The notes under the pieces are model-generated. The model had not been told where the DNA came from. It made no database searches and worked only from the letters and a program-made list of their open reading frames with translations. Of a stretch of DNA of 64,000 nt, positions 10,688 to 23,392 are shown piece after piece. The position numbers were made by a program, and so were the translations under genes. How positions within the stretch are numbered: position 1 is the stretch's first letter; every line of letters begins with the position of its first letter. Source of the stretch: Sipunculus nudus (lineage: Eukaryota > Annelida > Sipuncula > Golfingiida > Sipunculidae); the NCBI GenBank assembly GCA_026874595.1, contig CM049307.1, positions 41,050,362-41,114,361 of the forward strand. The letters run 5' to 3'.

Positions 10688-10810
10688 TGTTTTTTCAAAT
10701 GACCGTTAAATAAAATAAAACTATCTCAAACCGCGATCTGTCAATAAACTTTCCTCTTCGCAAAACCCGCGCGATAAGCTGCGTCCTTGAACTTCATGGT
10801 GTTATAGAAA
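10688..10810 (-). promoter_or_regulatory. POLD2 5' flank / 5' UTR, likely promoter
   Basis: Sequence immediately upstream of the POLD2 start codon. It contains CGCG-bearing segments (10760-10780) that are unusual in this AT-rich region, and no TATA box at a convincing place. That fits a CpG-type housekeeping promoter, but the call rests on position only. Confidence 0.4.
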
Positions 10811-11099
10811 ATGTTTGCTGCCCGGATTTTGAGCGGACGGTCTCATTTACTTTTTTTTTTAAATCCTAATGCCCTCTCACAAATGTATGGGAGCACGCCG
10901 TGCACGGAGCAACGTATGTTACAAAATGCCTATTATTACATTAGTCATTTAAAAAAATATGCCAATATAGCTGTTGACGAAATTATTATAAGACATTTTA
11001 TCTGAAAATTAACATATTTCTCTTTTTACCTGACCGTCACAGCGTCCGAGACTTAAAATATTTTTTTCATGGAAAGCAGGAGAAAATGTTTCTTATCTA

Positions 11100-11133
<34 letters not shown>

Positions 11134-11819
11134 GCTAAATTTTTCCATGTTCAATTTTTCTGTATTTTTGTATTTACCAAACATTACTTTTCGTCTTTTC
11201 ATGGGTTGCCAATAAATAAAACTCCCGTAAAAAGTGTTGCTTTCCTGTGTAGATGATGCATATAATTGACGAAGGTATATATATATATATATATAAACAC
11301 CATTGCGTCACTGGTTAGCTTTTCATATCAAGATTACAATAATTTTAATGGCTCAAGCCTTGAATCTAATGCAAATTATTATATTATCATTAATTTCTGT
11401 TGATGCTTAAAGAGATGCTGCGGGATATATATGAAGTGATTTTTTTCCTTATTTAATTCGAAAGGGTTTTTTTTGGGGGGGGGGGGGGGGGGGGATGAAT
11501 CGAAATTTAAAGAGAGTATACATTTTTTTAATTAAAATGTTCCAAGATATGTTTTACTCCATAAGAGCTTCAGAAAATTAAACAGTGCAACAATAACAAG
11601 TCGCACCGTGCCAGACAAGTGAAATTAACTATCAGATGGGGCATGCATGAAAACTATATATATGGTAATTAAGTAAAAGTGTTATATACGTGGATATTGA
11701 TCAACAATACTTAAAAATTTGTCATAAAAGTAAACATTTTATTTATACGATAGCCTAATTATTTAAAAAAAATAAGAAGTAAAATTCCTTTGCCATGCAA
11801 ATAACAACACGTTCATACC
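10811..11819. other. Intergenic AT-rich DNA with simple repeats
   Basis: No gene recognised. It holds AT tracts at about 11101-11131 and 11274-11296 and a G run of about 25 bases at 11468-11494. Confidence 0.5.
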
Positions 11820-12045
11820 CAGGGGTGGATCCAGGATCTTGGAAAAGTGGGGGTCCAACCCAGAATGACTAATGGAAACCCCTTAAAAAGGTTCCCAGGT
11901 CCGGAAGGGGGGGGGGGGGGGGGTCCAGGCGGTGAAATTCTGTCTTGAACCCTTAAATATGGTTTATTGCGGCGGATAAAAAAAGGGCGCCCGGACCCCC
12001 TGGACCCCCCCCCCCCCCCCCCCCCGATCCACTTCTGCGTCCTGT
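11820..12045 (+). mobile_element. MITE-like repeat family E, copy 1 (GGATCCAGG ends, G/C runs)
   Basis: About 0.2-kb element beginning GTGGATCCAGGA and ending with the inverse form near GATCCACTTCTG. Inside are a long G run (11908-11925) and a long C run (12002-12025) in inverted arrangement, with GGTCCA and TGGACC words beside them. Copies are at 26757-26970 (same orientation) and 30495-30682 (reverse). It is short, non-coding and has inverted ends. The superfamily is not determined. Confidence 0.6.
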
Positions 12046-13768
12046 TTGCTATATAGAGAGTAGCATTATATATAAGAAAGAAAACCATATCTGATAAATA
12101 TATCAAATATGGACAGTTTATATAAAGACAGAACGCTGTCGAAGAAATATAGAGGTAGGGGCGTAATACATAAATATATACGAGTTAAAAAGTGTGCCTT
12201 AAGGACCTATTTGCATGCGTCAAAGACCGTGCCATGGATGCTCTCGTCTTTTACCTATTAAATGCCGAATGCGAATAGATATGCAGCTGAAATTACTTCG
12301 CGATTTTAGCATTTTGGCATTTTTATAGCTATCGTCTTTTTAAAATGTCAAATGCGGAATTTTGATTTTATGTCTGCTATTTTATAACTTTTATCACTGT
12401 TATTAATCTGATTTGATATCAACTTCAAAATAAATATATTTACGGGGTTATCTTTTGTCGGCGTTGGTTTGTTTGTCTCTTTGTTACTCCAAATTATAAG
12501 CGGATTTGATTAAATTTTCAGGATAGCTCGGCAGTGATACAAGAAACAATTGCTTATTTTTTAGTTGATCAGGATCATTTCTGGATCCAGGAATTTTTTA
12601 CAAAGGAAAAAATGATGCTTTTCTGACAATGCCATATGGGGCCAACGAGCTGCCTTGGTGGAGGTTTGGGCTCTCTGAGTGAAAATTTCTAGTTTGGAAT
12701 GTTAAGTGTGCTAAATTCTCCTTCTGAATGTGTGATGGGGTTTAAAGACATGTACAGAAATTCTTCTTCAGAGGAATGCAAGCCATACTCATTACCCCTG
12801 TGTTTTAATTCACTGTAATAGGGCCTAGTTACGATTTCTCCATAGCTAACATTGTAGTTAAATTCTAAATTCTAGCGGAGACATTTGAATATACTAAAGA
12901 ATCGAGAGACGGGTGTCATCCCCTTAATAAGCGATTATATAGGAGGACATTCGGTGATTTCTATATGCCACCCATTATTGCTTGATCAGCTATTCTGCAT
13001 GCATGTTTTTCTAATACGATTATATATCAAATGAACACATACATGTGTGTGATTTGTCATTACTAGGTATACACAGCAAATACGAAGGTTGTTATCTAGT
13101 GCTTGAACGCAATGAAACCTCTACCATGGGATGTATATCTATTCAGCTTCCGTGGTGTATATATCATCTATACATGGTTAACTTAAACCTGGCAACAAGA
13201 CTCTTCTCTTGATAAGATGTTTCCCACACCCGCGATATATAAACGTAGATGATGTGTGCCTATAAACATCTCTTGACCATCGCCCTCCCTATAAAACCCT
13301 GGATTCACACTAGCTTGAACAGCTGGTTGATTATAATTTAAAGCATATACTTGAAATCCTTTGCAGAACAACTGTCTCTGAAAACAGCTCGTCTCAAAGT
13401 ACTCTGTGAATATGGGACAGAGAAGTTATTCTTTTGACTAACTCATGTCACATACATCGATTTAGCATATACTTACTGTGTTTTGCTGTTTTTCCACGAT
13501 CTACGAGATTATTAGACGCTTCCAATTTTTAAAAAGTTCTCTCGAATTTTTACCAGCTGCCCGAAAGAAACTAAAATATTTTCAGTCTTAGCAGAAAAAA
13601 CAATTTCTAAATCACTTACATGCAGTTCATTGACCAGAGTATACACGCGGAAAATGCGATGGTTAAATGTTTACCACGCGGTTACCTCCTGCGTAACATG
13701 CATCTCTGAGTAACATGTATCCTGCTTGTCGCGATACCGGCTTTTAGATAGTGGGGTAATTTGTCTTT

Positions 13769-13770
<2 letters not shown>
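12046..13770. other. Intergenic, no feature seen
   Basis: AT-rich sequence without a convincing gene, RNA or repeat. Small open frames (such as 13183-13371 minus) have no domain or splice support. Confidence 0.4.
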
Positions 13771-13771
<1 letters not shown>

Positions 13772-13838
<67 letters not shown>

Positions 13839-13858
13839 GATATATATATATATATATG
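13772..13858. repeat. (AT)n microsatellite
   Basis: Long AT/TA dinucleotide tract with a GTGG interruption near 13836. It produces the spurious YIYIYI translations on both strands. Confidence 0.95.
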
Positions 13859-14514
13859 TGGATGGGTGGGTGTGGGTGTGTCTGTTAAAGTCACGTCTCT
13901 CCTCTCGTTTTTTATTTGACTTTACAAGGTTGAACCGTTAACCCATACTCAATACACGCACTGTGGATATTGATCAGATGTTGAAAGCTTCGCACCTGCA
14001 TTAACACTGCACTGAATTTACTTCAAGTTCCAAGGATTGTAAAGTCCTCTCCTTTCTTTATCAGCCTTGTATACCTTCTGCTTCAGAGAACCGATCAAGG
14101 GTCCCCCACGGTTTTTCGAACTCCTTATCCAACTATTTAACTGACTATATTCGGTCAAATTTATGGCCTTCCTCCGTTAAGTGTTTTTAGAACACTTGTT
14201 GAGTTCTAACCTCTCGATTGCTGTATCATCTGTGAAGATTTTAATGATGGCCCCTTTGAACTTTTGCTACAGTAATCGTTTTTATCAAATGCCAAATGCG
14301 GAAACTTTCCTTTGATATTATGCGTCTACTGCTGCCTGACTGTTGAAGTAGTTTCCATGCACTGTACGTTAATGTCAACTGTAAGATAAATATGCTGTCG
14401 GGTCGATGTTCAGTGTGGTAAATTCCTCTTATGGGGTTGGGAAGTGTTTAGCGAAATATACTATATAAAGTTGCATGATACATAAACATTATTTATTTTA
14501 AATGGAATGTACAA
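13859..14514. other. Intergenic, no feature seen
   Basis: Unremarkable sequence after the AT tract, starting with a GT/GGGT-rich patch. Nothing else could be supported. Confidence 0.4.
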
Positions 14515-14520
14515 CTAGTT

Positions 14521-14702
14521 ATTAAGGAGGCTAATGCAAACCACTCTCCTTGGCTCGGATCGTGGCCTCAGTATAGTCCTTAAGGGTGGAGGAAACCGGA
14601 GGACCCTGAGAAAACCGCTGGCATGGCTACGTCGGGATCGGACCAGCGGAGAGCGCCGAGTGTTGTAACCTATTTTAATTATCCGTCCCCCCCCCCCCCC
14701 CT
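14521..14702 (-). repeat. GGTGGAGGAAACCGGAG-type dispersed repeat fragment
   Basis: Contains GGGTGGAGGAAACCGGAGGA and GAGAAAACC (14583-14615), a combination I recognise as widespread in invertebrate genomes (from general knowledge, not checked). A C run at 14687-14701 closes it. The antisense open frame here (14515-14760) is a repeat artefact. Confidence 0.4.
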
Positions 14703-15261
14703 GGAATGCTTCCTCAGAGGAATAACTAAAATATGGTTTGCTTATCTCAGCACAATTCATTACTATACTGCATTCCGTCCTTAATCAGCGATTAGAAAAG
14801 TAGCAGCAGACGGTAAATATACAGGCGAATAAACTGGACCTCTTGTCATACGACAGTCACAGCAGTCCCACATATTCCTCCTGATTCTCTACTGTTTGGC
14901 CTTCCCATTGATCGTACTTTATTAAATGCCTCTAAGAAATGAATAGTGTTCGTCCTTTCTCAGATTTTCGAAATTCGCAAAATATTGCCAAAAAAAAGTA
15001 ATAAATATATTAAAACCAAAGTTGGATATTCAATTCTATATTGTAAAAGACTCCGAGTCCAAGTACGAGTCCCGATTCGAGGACTTGATTCGAGTGTATA
15101 CAGCACTGGTATATAAAATGGGGTATTCTTGTTAATTGAAAAACATTGTATAAATTTGTGATCTTAAGTATTAAATAAAAAATATCGTCAATATTTTGAC
15201 TTTTAACCTCTAATGTCACCTCAGGATCAATGAAAATCTATATTTAGTAGATAACCTTGTA

Positions 15262-16110
15262 AATAAATTGAATTAAGTGAACTGGAACAATTGTGCAGAT
15301 GTAGAATCATCTTGGGCAAACTTTAAGAACGAATTCATCAAGGTTCTGGCTGTGGTTTTTCCGGTTAAACAAATTATGAACCAAGATCTGAACCATGCAT
15401 TACAAATGAACTATTATATCTCATTACCTAAAGAAATAGAGGATGGAAAGTCAGATTTGTATGGCATATTTTGTAAATGAACAGGGAATAGTAAAACAAG
15501 CAAAGCAGGAATACATTTAAGATGAGTACAGCTGTAGCTGACAGCTTGAACTTTGAACAACTTGAAGATTACTCAAATCATATATACTCTACAGTAAGGA
15601 TTCCGATCATCAGACTAAACTATATACATGTCTAACATGTCTTACAGACATTATTAAATTAGGATATGGATAAAGGGGATTTCACAGGTATGGTACTTTT
15701 AGACTTGCAGAAAGCTTTCGACACAGTAGATGATAAAATCATGTGCAGTAAACTCAAAGCCATTGGGCCAAGTAGAAATGAGGTCATACATGCTGTTTTC
15801 TTCATATCTTTCTAATAGAAAACAAGTCGTAAATGTCGACTGATGTTAAAAAAAAATGAATTACCCTATGCAGTGTCCCACAAGGGTCAATTCTTGGGCT
15901 TTTCATGTTCATAATTTATAAATTAATTCCGGCTATATGCCAGTGATTCAGCTCTTCTCAATTCTGGTAAAGACGAGTATATAATTGGGCAAAGAACGTA
16001 CAGAGATATATCTGAATGGCTAGTTCATAATAGGCTCTCATTACATCTTGGCAAGACCATAAAGAACTGTTTGTTGTATATGTGAGTCAAAACTAACAGT
16101 AATCTTGATT
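15262..16110 (+). pseudogene. Decayed LINE (non-LTR retrotransposon) reverse transcriptase remnant
   Basis: Translated pieces in changing frames carry reverse-transcriptase landmarks. VLLDLQKAFDTVDDKI (about 15690-15740) matches the palm motif usually written LDLxKAFDTVDH. It is followed by SYLSNRKQVVNV (about 15800-15835), then SQGSILGLFMF (about 15872-15910; canonical PQGSxLGPLLF), and a YA-DSALL-like trace near 15940. Upstream, 15277-15480 (SWANFKNEFIKVL, VVFPVKQ) resembles the linker before the RT domain. Stops and frameshifts are frequent, so it is inactive. The Jockey/CR1-like clade assignment is tentative. Confidence 0.7.
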
Positions 16111-16689
16111 AAAGGACGACTATGGAAATAAGTTGTTTTCAACTTAGTGCATGGTGCTACCCTTACTCTATCAGGGTATGATAAATTATTAATAACCATT
16201 CATACATTATAATTATGGCATATGTCAACCTTTAGAAAGTTTCAACTTTAAATTATTTATGGGGAACGTGTCTCAAATAAAGAAATGGTCACAACTAGAA
16301 TTTACCATGACTTTTCGTCAATTTTACTGTACCCGTAATAGTCCAATTAATATATAAGGATTAGGAGAGAATCGACATAAAAATCTTCAAATAATTACAT
16401 CTTTTTAGGCCTGTGTCAAAAATTTTTCAGGTTCACTGAATCTGGGGTCAACATAACTCAACCATTGAAAGTTTAGGGTAAGAAAAAAAAAAAAGGATAC
16501 AAAACAGGATAATAATAATAACTTGATGTGGTCGGACAATGGTCCTCAGAGGGCCCCGCATTTCTGGTAGTGCTGGAATTGTTTATTTATCGGTAAAAAG
16601 TTTAGTTTATGGTTTAAAAATAAGAAACAGGTTTTTACCCATATACATGAGGGAATACATCCTACTGGTTCAAATCATATTGAAGAGGA
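16111..16689. other. Intergenic, no gene
   Basis: AT-rich, with a short A run near 16483 and an ATAATAATAATA tract. No coding or RNA feature supported. Confidence 0.35.
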
Positions 16690-17215
16690 TATGTCTGAAA
16701 TAATGTGTACAATAGAAAATCACCGATTGTACTCTGGCGGCCATATTTCATTTTGAGCAAGTCTGCATGTGATTCAATATGTCAGGGCACTCATGGACAC
16801 CAATGGTCCCTTTGAATTTGAGAAAGATCATGCATGTTCTTGTTGACATATCGGATGCGAAAGAAAATCTACGATTGTGCTATGATGGCCATATCGGAAT
16901 CCCGACAGTTCTGTAATTCGATAGGGATTGAGTCCTTATAGGTATAAATAATCCATGAGAAAATGATAAAGATCAAGCATGTCCTTGGTGAGATATGGCG
17001 GGTAAAACAAAATTACCGATTGTGTTCTGTCGGCCATATCGAAAATTCGACATTTCTGTTATTTAATATTGGTCTGGAACTCTCATAGGTACTAATCATC
17101 TCTGTACATATGAACAAGATCAAGCATGCTCTTGTTGAGATGTCGCGCGCGAAAGCAAGCGTCACTGACGGACGGACGGCCCCCCGGTTAGACGGACGGA
17201 CGGACTGACACGCTA
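16690..17215 (+). repeat. Tandem repeat, about 148-bp unit, with GACGGACGGAC tail
   Basis: Three diverged units share a core like AAGATCAAGCATGYYCTTG followed by TTGAGATATCG and a GATTGTGNTCTGNCGGCCAT segment. The cores sit at about 16825, 16972 and 17119, spacing 147-148. The array ends with GACGGACGG tetranucleotides (17168-17208). It is non-coding. Confidence 0.65.
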
Positions 17216-18048
17216 ATGACTCTAGGTCACCGTCGTAATAAGAAGAACGGGATTAAACGGATAGGTGGAGATAATTACTGGAAATATCATCTGAGGTACA
17301 AATTAGATTCCTACAGAGATGTTATTATACATATGACTTTCAAGACCTGCATCCTCTCCTCTGTGACGAAACCTCACAGCTTGTGTTCAGGGTTGGATTA
17401 CCTGACGTCTTCATGCCGCTGGTGTTTCTCTCCAGGTTTGCTTCCAGTTACCTCAAAGCTCGCTTATCCCTCCTGCGGTTTCAAGGGATATATAGTTGAG
17501 GTATTTATACCTCATTTAATTGGATTAGTATCCATGCAGGATGCCTCTGTACACAGATGTGTTGCATGATGTATACGATTATTATTACCGCCATCACCTC
17601 CCCATGCACCGGTCTCGGAGAGGTCGCACACACGCATGCAGGGCCGACCGGACCGGACCTGTCTCGATTTACACCCAAAATCACTAATGAGGCACAATTG
17701 AGGGGGGCAGTGTTTTACACACTAATAAAAAGTTAGGAATAGTGTATTTTTGTACGTACACATTAAACATACAGGTCTGTTCATACGCCAATACTCATTT
17801 ATATAATTCTGATTCTTTACTTTTTACAGTAGGCTTGCAAAGTACCCAAATCGATACACACGTTTCTGAAGCCAAACACAAAATCAGACCATTAGCTGTG
17901 AATAACATCGCATTTCGAATTAAAATACAAAACTAAAATTCCCTTATGGATGGGGCATTTATCTTGCAACTTAATGAAAGTGTTTCTGTGTCGGTATTTC
18001 CATCTACTAATTTTATGACCAACGTGATAGTGGTGACGCCACTTTAAT
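17216..18048. other. Intergenic; short sequence shared with 20150-20210
   Basis: No gene. ACACCCAAAATCACTAATGA near 17671 occurs in reverse complement at about 20180-20200, so both places hold a fragment of the same dispersed sequence. The 117-codon frame at 17216-17569 has no recognisable domain. Confidence 0.35.
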
Positions 18049-19606
18049 GATACATACGTGACAGAAAAGTAATTTCCACTGGAAAATTTTCTTCTTCAGC
18101 TAGGTTAAGTCAAGGAATATTAAAAAAAAATGTCAGTTACCTTTGTTTTTTTTCTAGTATATGATATTGTATCATGCAGTCTTAGTGACGCAAAGGTAAT
18201 CGATACATACGTTACCTGCGAATTTAAAACGCCAAAATGTTATGGACACTAATATAATATTACTTATATTAGTTAAATAACAGTTGATACAAAATAAAAT
18301 TATTTCTGGCGATAGTTAAATATTGTGTATTTGAAGGTCCTGTTTCCCAAATAATACATACGTTGCCGGTACATACGTTACCAAGAAATGCGAAACAGGA
18401 GTTTTATATAGAGCAACACACAACCTTTACTTCCTGGAGAGTTGCTCGGACCGCCAAAAGTTTAAATGCCATAAAGAAATCCAAAGGTATAATTTTTTCC
18501 CTGTTATATCCTTGGAAGTATATTTTCTAGCAACATCTTCAGCTTCAAGTATGTGTTCTCGCTTTATTTCATCATATAAGTTCTGTGGAAAGGATACAGA
18601 ATACACAGAATGCCTCTCAGATGACTAATTTAAAAAACAGAGAATTGTCAAAGTAAATCTTTCCAGCCAGTATAAATGGTAACGTAGCGATACATACGTT
18701 ACTACTGGTAACGTATATGTATTTTAACTATAGGCGCCAATGCTTCTGTGCAAATATGGTGCAACTTCCGAACAATAATTAAAAAAATGAAAATACTAAC
18801 TTTATGAAAATATATAAATTGACATTAGGGACTCTACAAAGTACTTTTTATACACATATATTATGCAACATGTTCAATCATGAATGAGAAAGAGAGAAAA
18901 GTTAAAAGTAGGATCACCAAACTAATATAATTCTGAATGAAACAATCATCTGAACACCACGAGTTGGGATAGTCTTTTATCATTCAGAAACCATTAAAAC
19001 AGCTTTAAGATCAACAGAAAATTATCTCAACGTTTTAAATGCTTCAATTGGTATCTTGAAATATCAAGAGTATGATACATACGTTACTTTCTTGTCAAGA
19101 TTTACAGTGTGCAGTTTGCCCCATTTTTTTTCGTCAAATCTTTATTTTCTTGTTGTTTAGGACTAGAAACAACATTACACACTTTCGTTTGGAAATTCGA
19201 CAAAGTTGTTATATATTAAAATGGAGCATTTGTTTGCGGAGGCCTAAAAAGTATGTTTTTGGAATGTTGGTTAAAAACGACATGCATGCATGTTTATCAT
19301 TAGTACATCACCTTTTGCAATTTATATATGTCGGAATCTTTATATATATATAAAGTGTCCTTCAATGTTGCCTTAGAACTGATGGACACCTTTCTCACTC
19401 CTCTCAAATGATACAGGAATTACCCGCAAATCCTCGAGAAAGATACATACGTTAAATTCTTCAAGGTTTTTCTATAAGAATTTAATCGTTCTATCAGGTG
19501 AATTCACATTTACGCTTTTCTCGCCATTTGAAACAGTTCTTGAACTTAAAGAAGCATGTAAGAGGAAAATATGATGTCTGGAAAAAATTAAGATACTTAC
19601 GTTACT
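18049..19606. repeat. Interspersed GATACATACGTTAC motif, about nine copies
   Basis: The motif or a close variant occurs at 18049, 18202, 18353, 18368, 18689, 19074, 19441 and 19592 on the plus strand and inverted at 18707 (GGTAACGTATATGTAT). Intervals are irregular (15 to 380 bases) and the sequence between copies is not obviously repeated. The segment otherwise lacks genes. Confidence 0.65.
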
Positions 19607-21315
19607 ATTATAAAGTTGTTATTTCAAATAACCCAACAAACAGAGACAAGAGTTTATAACTCATACTTAGAGTGCTTCCCTGTATATACAAGTTATGGAA
19701 ACATATAGGTGAAGATTATTAGTCTCACCTCCTTTGTAAGCATGTACTCTATAAACTTCATAAAATATTTATGTATATTAAGCAAAATTTTATTAAAAAA
19801 ACCCCAAAAAACTGTTCTTATTTAAGCTATTTTTACAAACATATTTGTAGTATCGTGTGGTTAATTTGATGGATTATTTTATCACTATAAGAGCTATTGT
19901 ACAAACTGATACGTCAAAAAGGGGAAATTAAATTATTGGTGTTAAATATAACCAATAGCCTACCAGAATAAGAAAAATAAGTGTGAGCAATATGTGCACA
20001 ACAAAATTGAACATGGTGGTACAGTTCGCCTAGATATATTTTTCTTTAACGAAATTTCCCACGACTGAAAACCTACCAAGCAGCTTACAGTCCATGCAGG
20101 TTGTGAGGAACCAACGCAAAAAAAAGAGAGAGTCATACCCCAAAATAAATTTTGGGGTCAATTCTTCCGTCGAATTGTGCGTCATTAGTGATTTTGGGTG
20201 TTTAATTCCCTTGGGTCTCCACATGCTTTCCACCAGCAAATATAAAAAAGAGAGTGTTAGGAAAAGAACTGAAACAAAGAGAAACGCATTATTTTGGCAT
20301 AAATCCAATTCAGAAAATGATACAGACCAGAGGAACCCTGAATCAGACGCCAGTCTGTGACTTCATGGAATGGTAAATGGTTTCACAAGTGGCCTATGAA
20401 TACATCTGTTAGAAAATGCATGTTTGTAACATATTGCATGGTATGGACTGTAAAAAAACCTCATATGTGCTATAATTTGTCAAATACAATTCGTCAAAAA
20501 CCTATTCACTATTCTTTTGATCTCCACATGTGCCATATTTCAGTTGGAATTTACCCTAAAAACGATGTGCTTATTACATTATTACTTATCTAACGAAATG
20601 ATATAATAATATCTTGGGTTGTTATCGTTTTAACGCATGGAAATAAACAATGTATTCCCATACTAAGGACCAGTTCTGAAAATTAATTTATGTATTTAAA
20701 AAAATTATTTGGACAGGATCGCTCAAGACTAGATCTGGAGCGGTCCCTGGTCCATTATGTGCAGCAAACTTTGCGGACCGGACGGGATCCATGTGCATTC
20801 TCCGGTTATTTTTATTGTTTTTTTTTCCATATTCTATCGTTTTGGTTAATCTCATGCAGGTGTTATTATACGCCAAAGTACAAATTTCTCGTATTCCCGC
20901 TTCAGGGGTTGGTCGTCTCCTGGATAACACTTCTAGTTCAAAGTGTAATCACATTAAATACTCATGCGGAATTAATCTGCTTTGCAAGTTGCTCATTTCC
21001 TCCCGTTACCCGCATGCAGTATAATAAAGGCCACCATATTTCAGTTTCCAGGGAATTTCATTGAAACCTGTATGCCTGGTGGTCAAGAAATAGGGTGACG
21101 ACGGCTTGCCATCCAGACAGAAGGAAAGCTGACAAGGCTTGAAGATATTTAAACTGATTTCATGAAATACGCAAGAACTAAATATATATATGTTTACATT
21201 CATTTATATCCATCTCTTGATCACTTACATATGTGAGGTTTATCTAAAGTTAAGTCCAAAACCAAAATCGATTTTAAAATAAAAATGCCCATGCATTCAT
21301 ATTTATGTATATACA

Positions 21316-21358
<43 letters not shown>

Positions 21359-21779
21359 TCTGTGTAACTATATGGAATATTTGAGGTTCTGTATCTGCTT
21401 GTGTTCTTTCCATTTCTTTTTCTATAATGGTATAGGCTTGCCTTTACTATAGTAGTTTATGAATTCATTGTTTTTGTGAATAAAAGTATTTTAGCTATAT
21501 TTGCTTCTTTTTGTATATATTTCTGTATCTTCAAACACAGGTTTAATTCTTAATTGTTTAACTTGTCTTAATTAAAATTTTATTAATGCTGGACAAGATC
21601 AACAATAAATGATTCACTGATGGATCATCCTGAAATGCATGCATGTTTGTGGCAAGAGAAGGAATAAATACAACATAAATAATAGATAATATAATAAAAT
21701 CATATAAACAAGATAACGAAAAACATAAAAATATAAAACAAATAAAATATTTAGAGGACAAATATATGAAACGTTTTTA
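19607..21779. other. Intergenic, no gene; one AT microsatellite
   Basis: Opposed open frames at 20030-20308 and 20094-20360 overlap antisense and have no domain. An AT tract runs about 21317-21356. Nothing else could be supported. Confidence 0.4.
21317..21356. repeat. (AT)n microsatellite
   Basis: Pure AT dinucleotide run of about 40 bases. Confidence 0.95.
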
Positions 21780-21799
21780 AATACCCGTCTATGAGGGGA

Positions 21800-22375
21800 C
21801 GTATTATGGTATAGCCGTCCGTCCGTTAACTTTTAGTGTCGCCGCGATAACTTACCGGGGCTTTGATTGATATTCACAAAACTCATAATGCACCACCACT
21901 TACCAATAGATCATATCGCCCGAGTTCGATTATGGGCAAAAAAATCAACGCATATTTAATACGGTCAGAGGTCACTATAGGCTACTCTGTGGTGTCGCCG
22001 CGATAACTTAAGAGGAATATGATGGATTTTGATAAAACTAAAGAGAAATGTTAATCCATAAAATCTCTCGCCCAGGTTCGATTTCCAGCAAAATCCACGC
22101 ATATTTAATGAGGTCTGAGGTCACCGCACTTTAGAGGCATCGTGGTGACATGCAAAAAAACCTATATGGATTTTCATGAAACTCATTATACAAATTTACC
22201 AATAGAGTTTCTCGCCTAAAATAAATTCTCAGCAAAATTCTGCTGCTTTGTACAGGCCAGTTCGTGGTGTCGCCGCGCAGCCTTACAAAAGTATAATGGA
22301 TTTTGATAAAACTTAATAGAAATGCTAATCAATCAATGTAATCTATCCTGAAATGTGATATATGACGCACAGACA
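21800..22375 (+). repeat. Tandem repeat with GTGTCGCCGCGATAACTTA core
   Basis: About four diverged units of about 131-155 bp. The core GTGTCGCCGCGATAACTTA is at about 21836 and 21991, with weaker forms near 22137 and 22268. Each is followed by ATGGATTTTGATAAAACT-like sequence and a CCAATAGA.CAT tract. It starts with GTCCGTCCGTTAACTTTTAG, and it is non-coding. Confidence 0.6.
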
Positions 22376-23392
22376 ATAAAAGGTGTGTGTGTGTATATAT
22401 ATGTGTGTGTGTTTATATACATCATAATAATGTTTATAAAAATGAAGTCTCCCGACTTTGATTACCTATGCCTGTGAGTTACCCCCCCCCCCCCCCCCAG
22501 ACGACAGCCATTCCAGATTAATTCCCTTTACAAGGTTCAGTTCCCCGAGATTGCGGTTGAGTTAAACTGTTTCTGATTGCCATGCATGGGACAAGTGAAG
22601 TATATGGAGATGAGATGGCAGCACGCAGAAAGACAATTATGATTAATGATTTCATTGTATATCATTATTGGTTGAAACCCTTAAACATATCAAAAATGAA
22701 TCCAAAAATGATTTATATTTATATTAGATCCATAAAGTATACATTATTTTAAACCTGGTATACAAAGATCTTTCTGATAGTATACACATTTTTTTATTTT
22801 TTTAATTAAAAGGATTTCAAGGTACACTATTTTAAACCCCTAGTAATAATAATCCGCTTTATAATGGACCAAAAGTATACCTCATGTCAATATCTCAAAA
22901 ACTTTTTTTATTTTCCTCTATCATGATTCTATCTAGCCTACCTTAAAAACTTAAATTTTTTGGTTTTTATTCAACATTTAATTGATTCATTACGGTTTAT
23001 ATATAGGGTAATTCTCAATCCCGTGCATATGGATTCTGAAATTCATATGGCTTAATAACATAACACCATTCTTGTCGTTAGGTTTATTGGATTACTTTCA
23101 CCATCACCCAGCTGGTGTCATGCTATCGGTCAATCCCTTGTAACAAGTTGCGACACGCCAATTTATACTTCTTTGATCCATTAATGCTTTTTCTCATCCC
23201 GGTCCTTTGGTCGGATAGACGTGTGTTGATCGATGACTGCATGAGGTTTTATATACCGTCTCCTAAACGATCCCCACGTAATGCTTGGATACATTGAACG
23301 TGAACAAACATTCAAGGCATACCGTGTATAAATGAATCTTCCGCATCCATGTAGGGCAGCAAATTTTATGGCTTCTAGATTATTTTATATAA
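22376..23392. other. Intergenic with TG/TA and poly-C tracts, no gene
   Basis: TG/TA simple repeat at 22383-22420 and a C run at 22481-22498. No supported gene. Confidence 0.4.

Noticed and set aside
13682-13941. Open frames with YIYIYI repeats on both strands
   Set aside because: They are translations of an AT dinucleotide microsatellite.
15277-15480. Independent 67-codon gene
   Set aside because: It is the upstream part of the decayed LINE. Downstream RT motifs continue in other frames.
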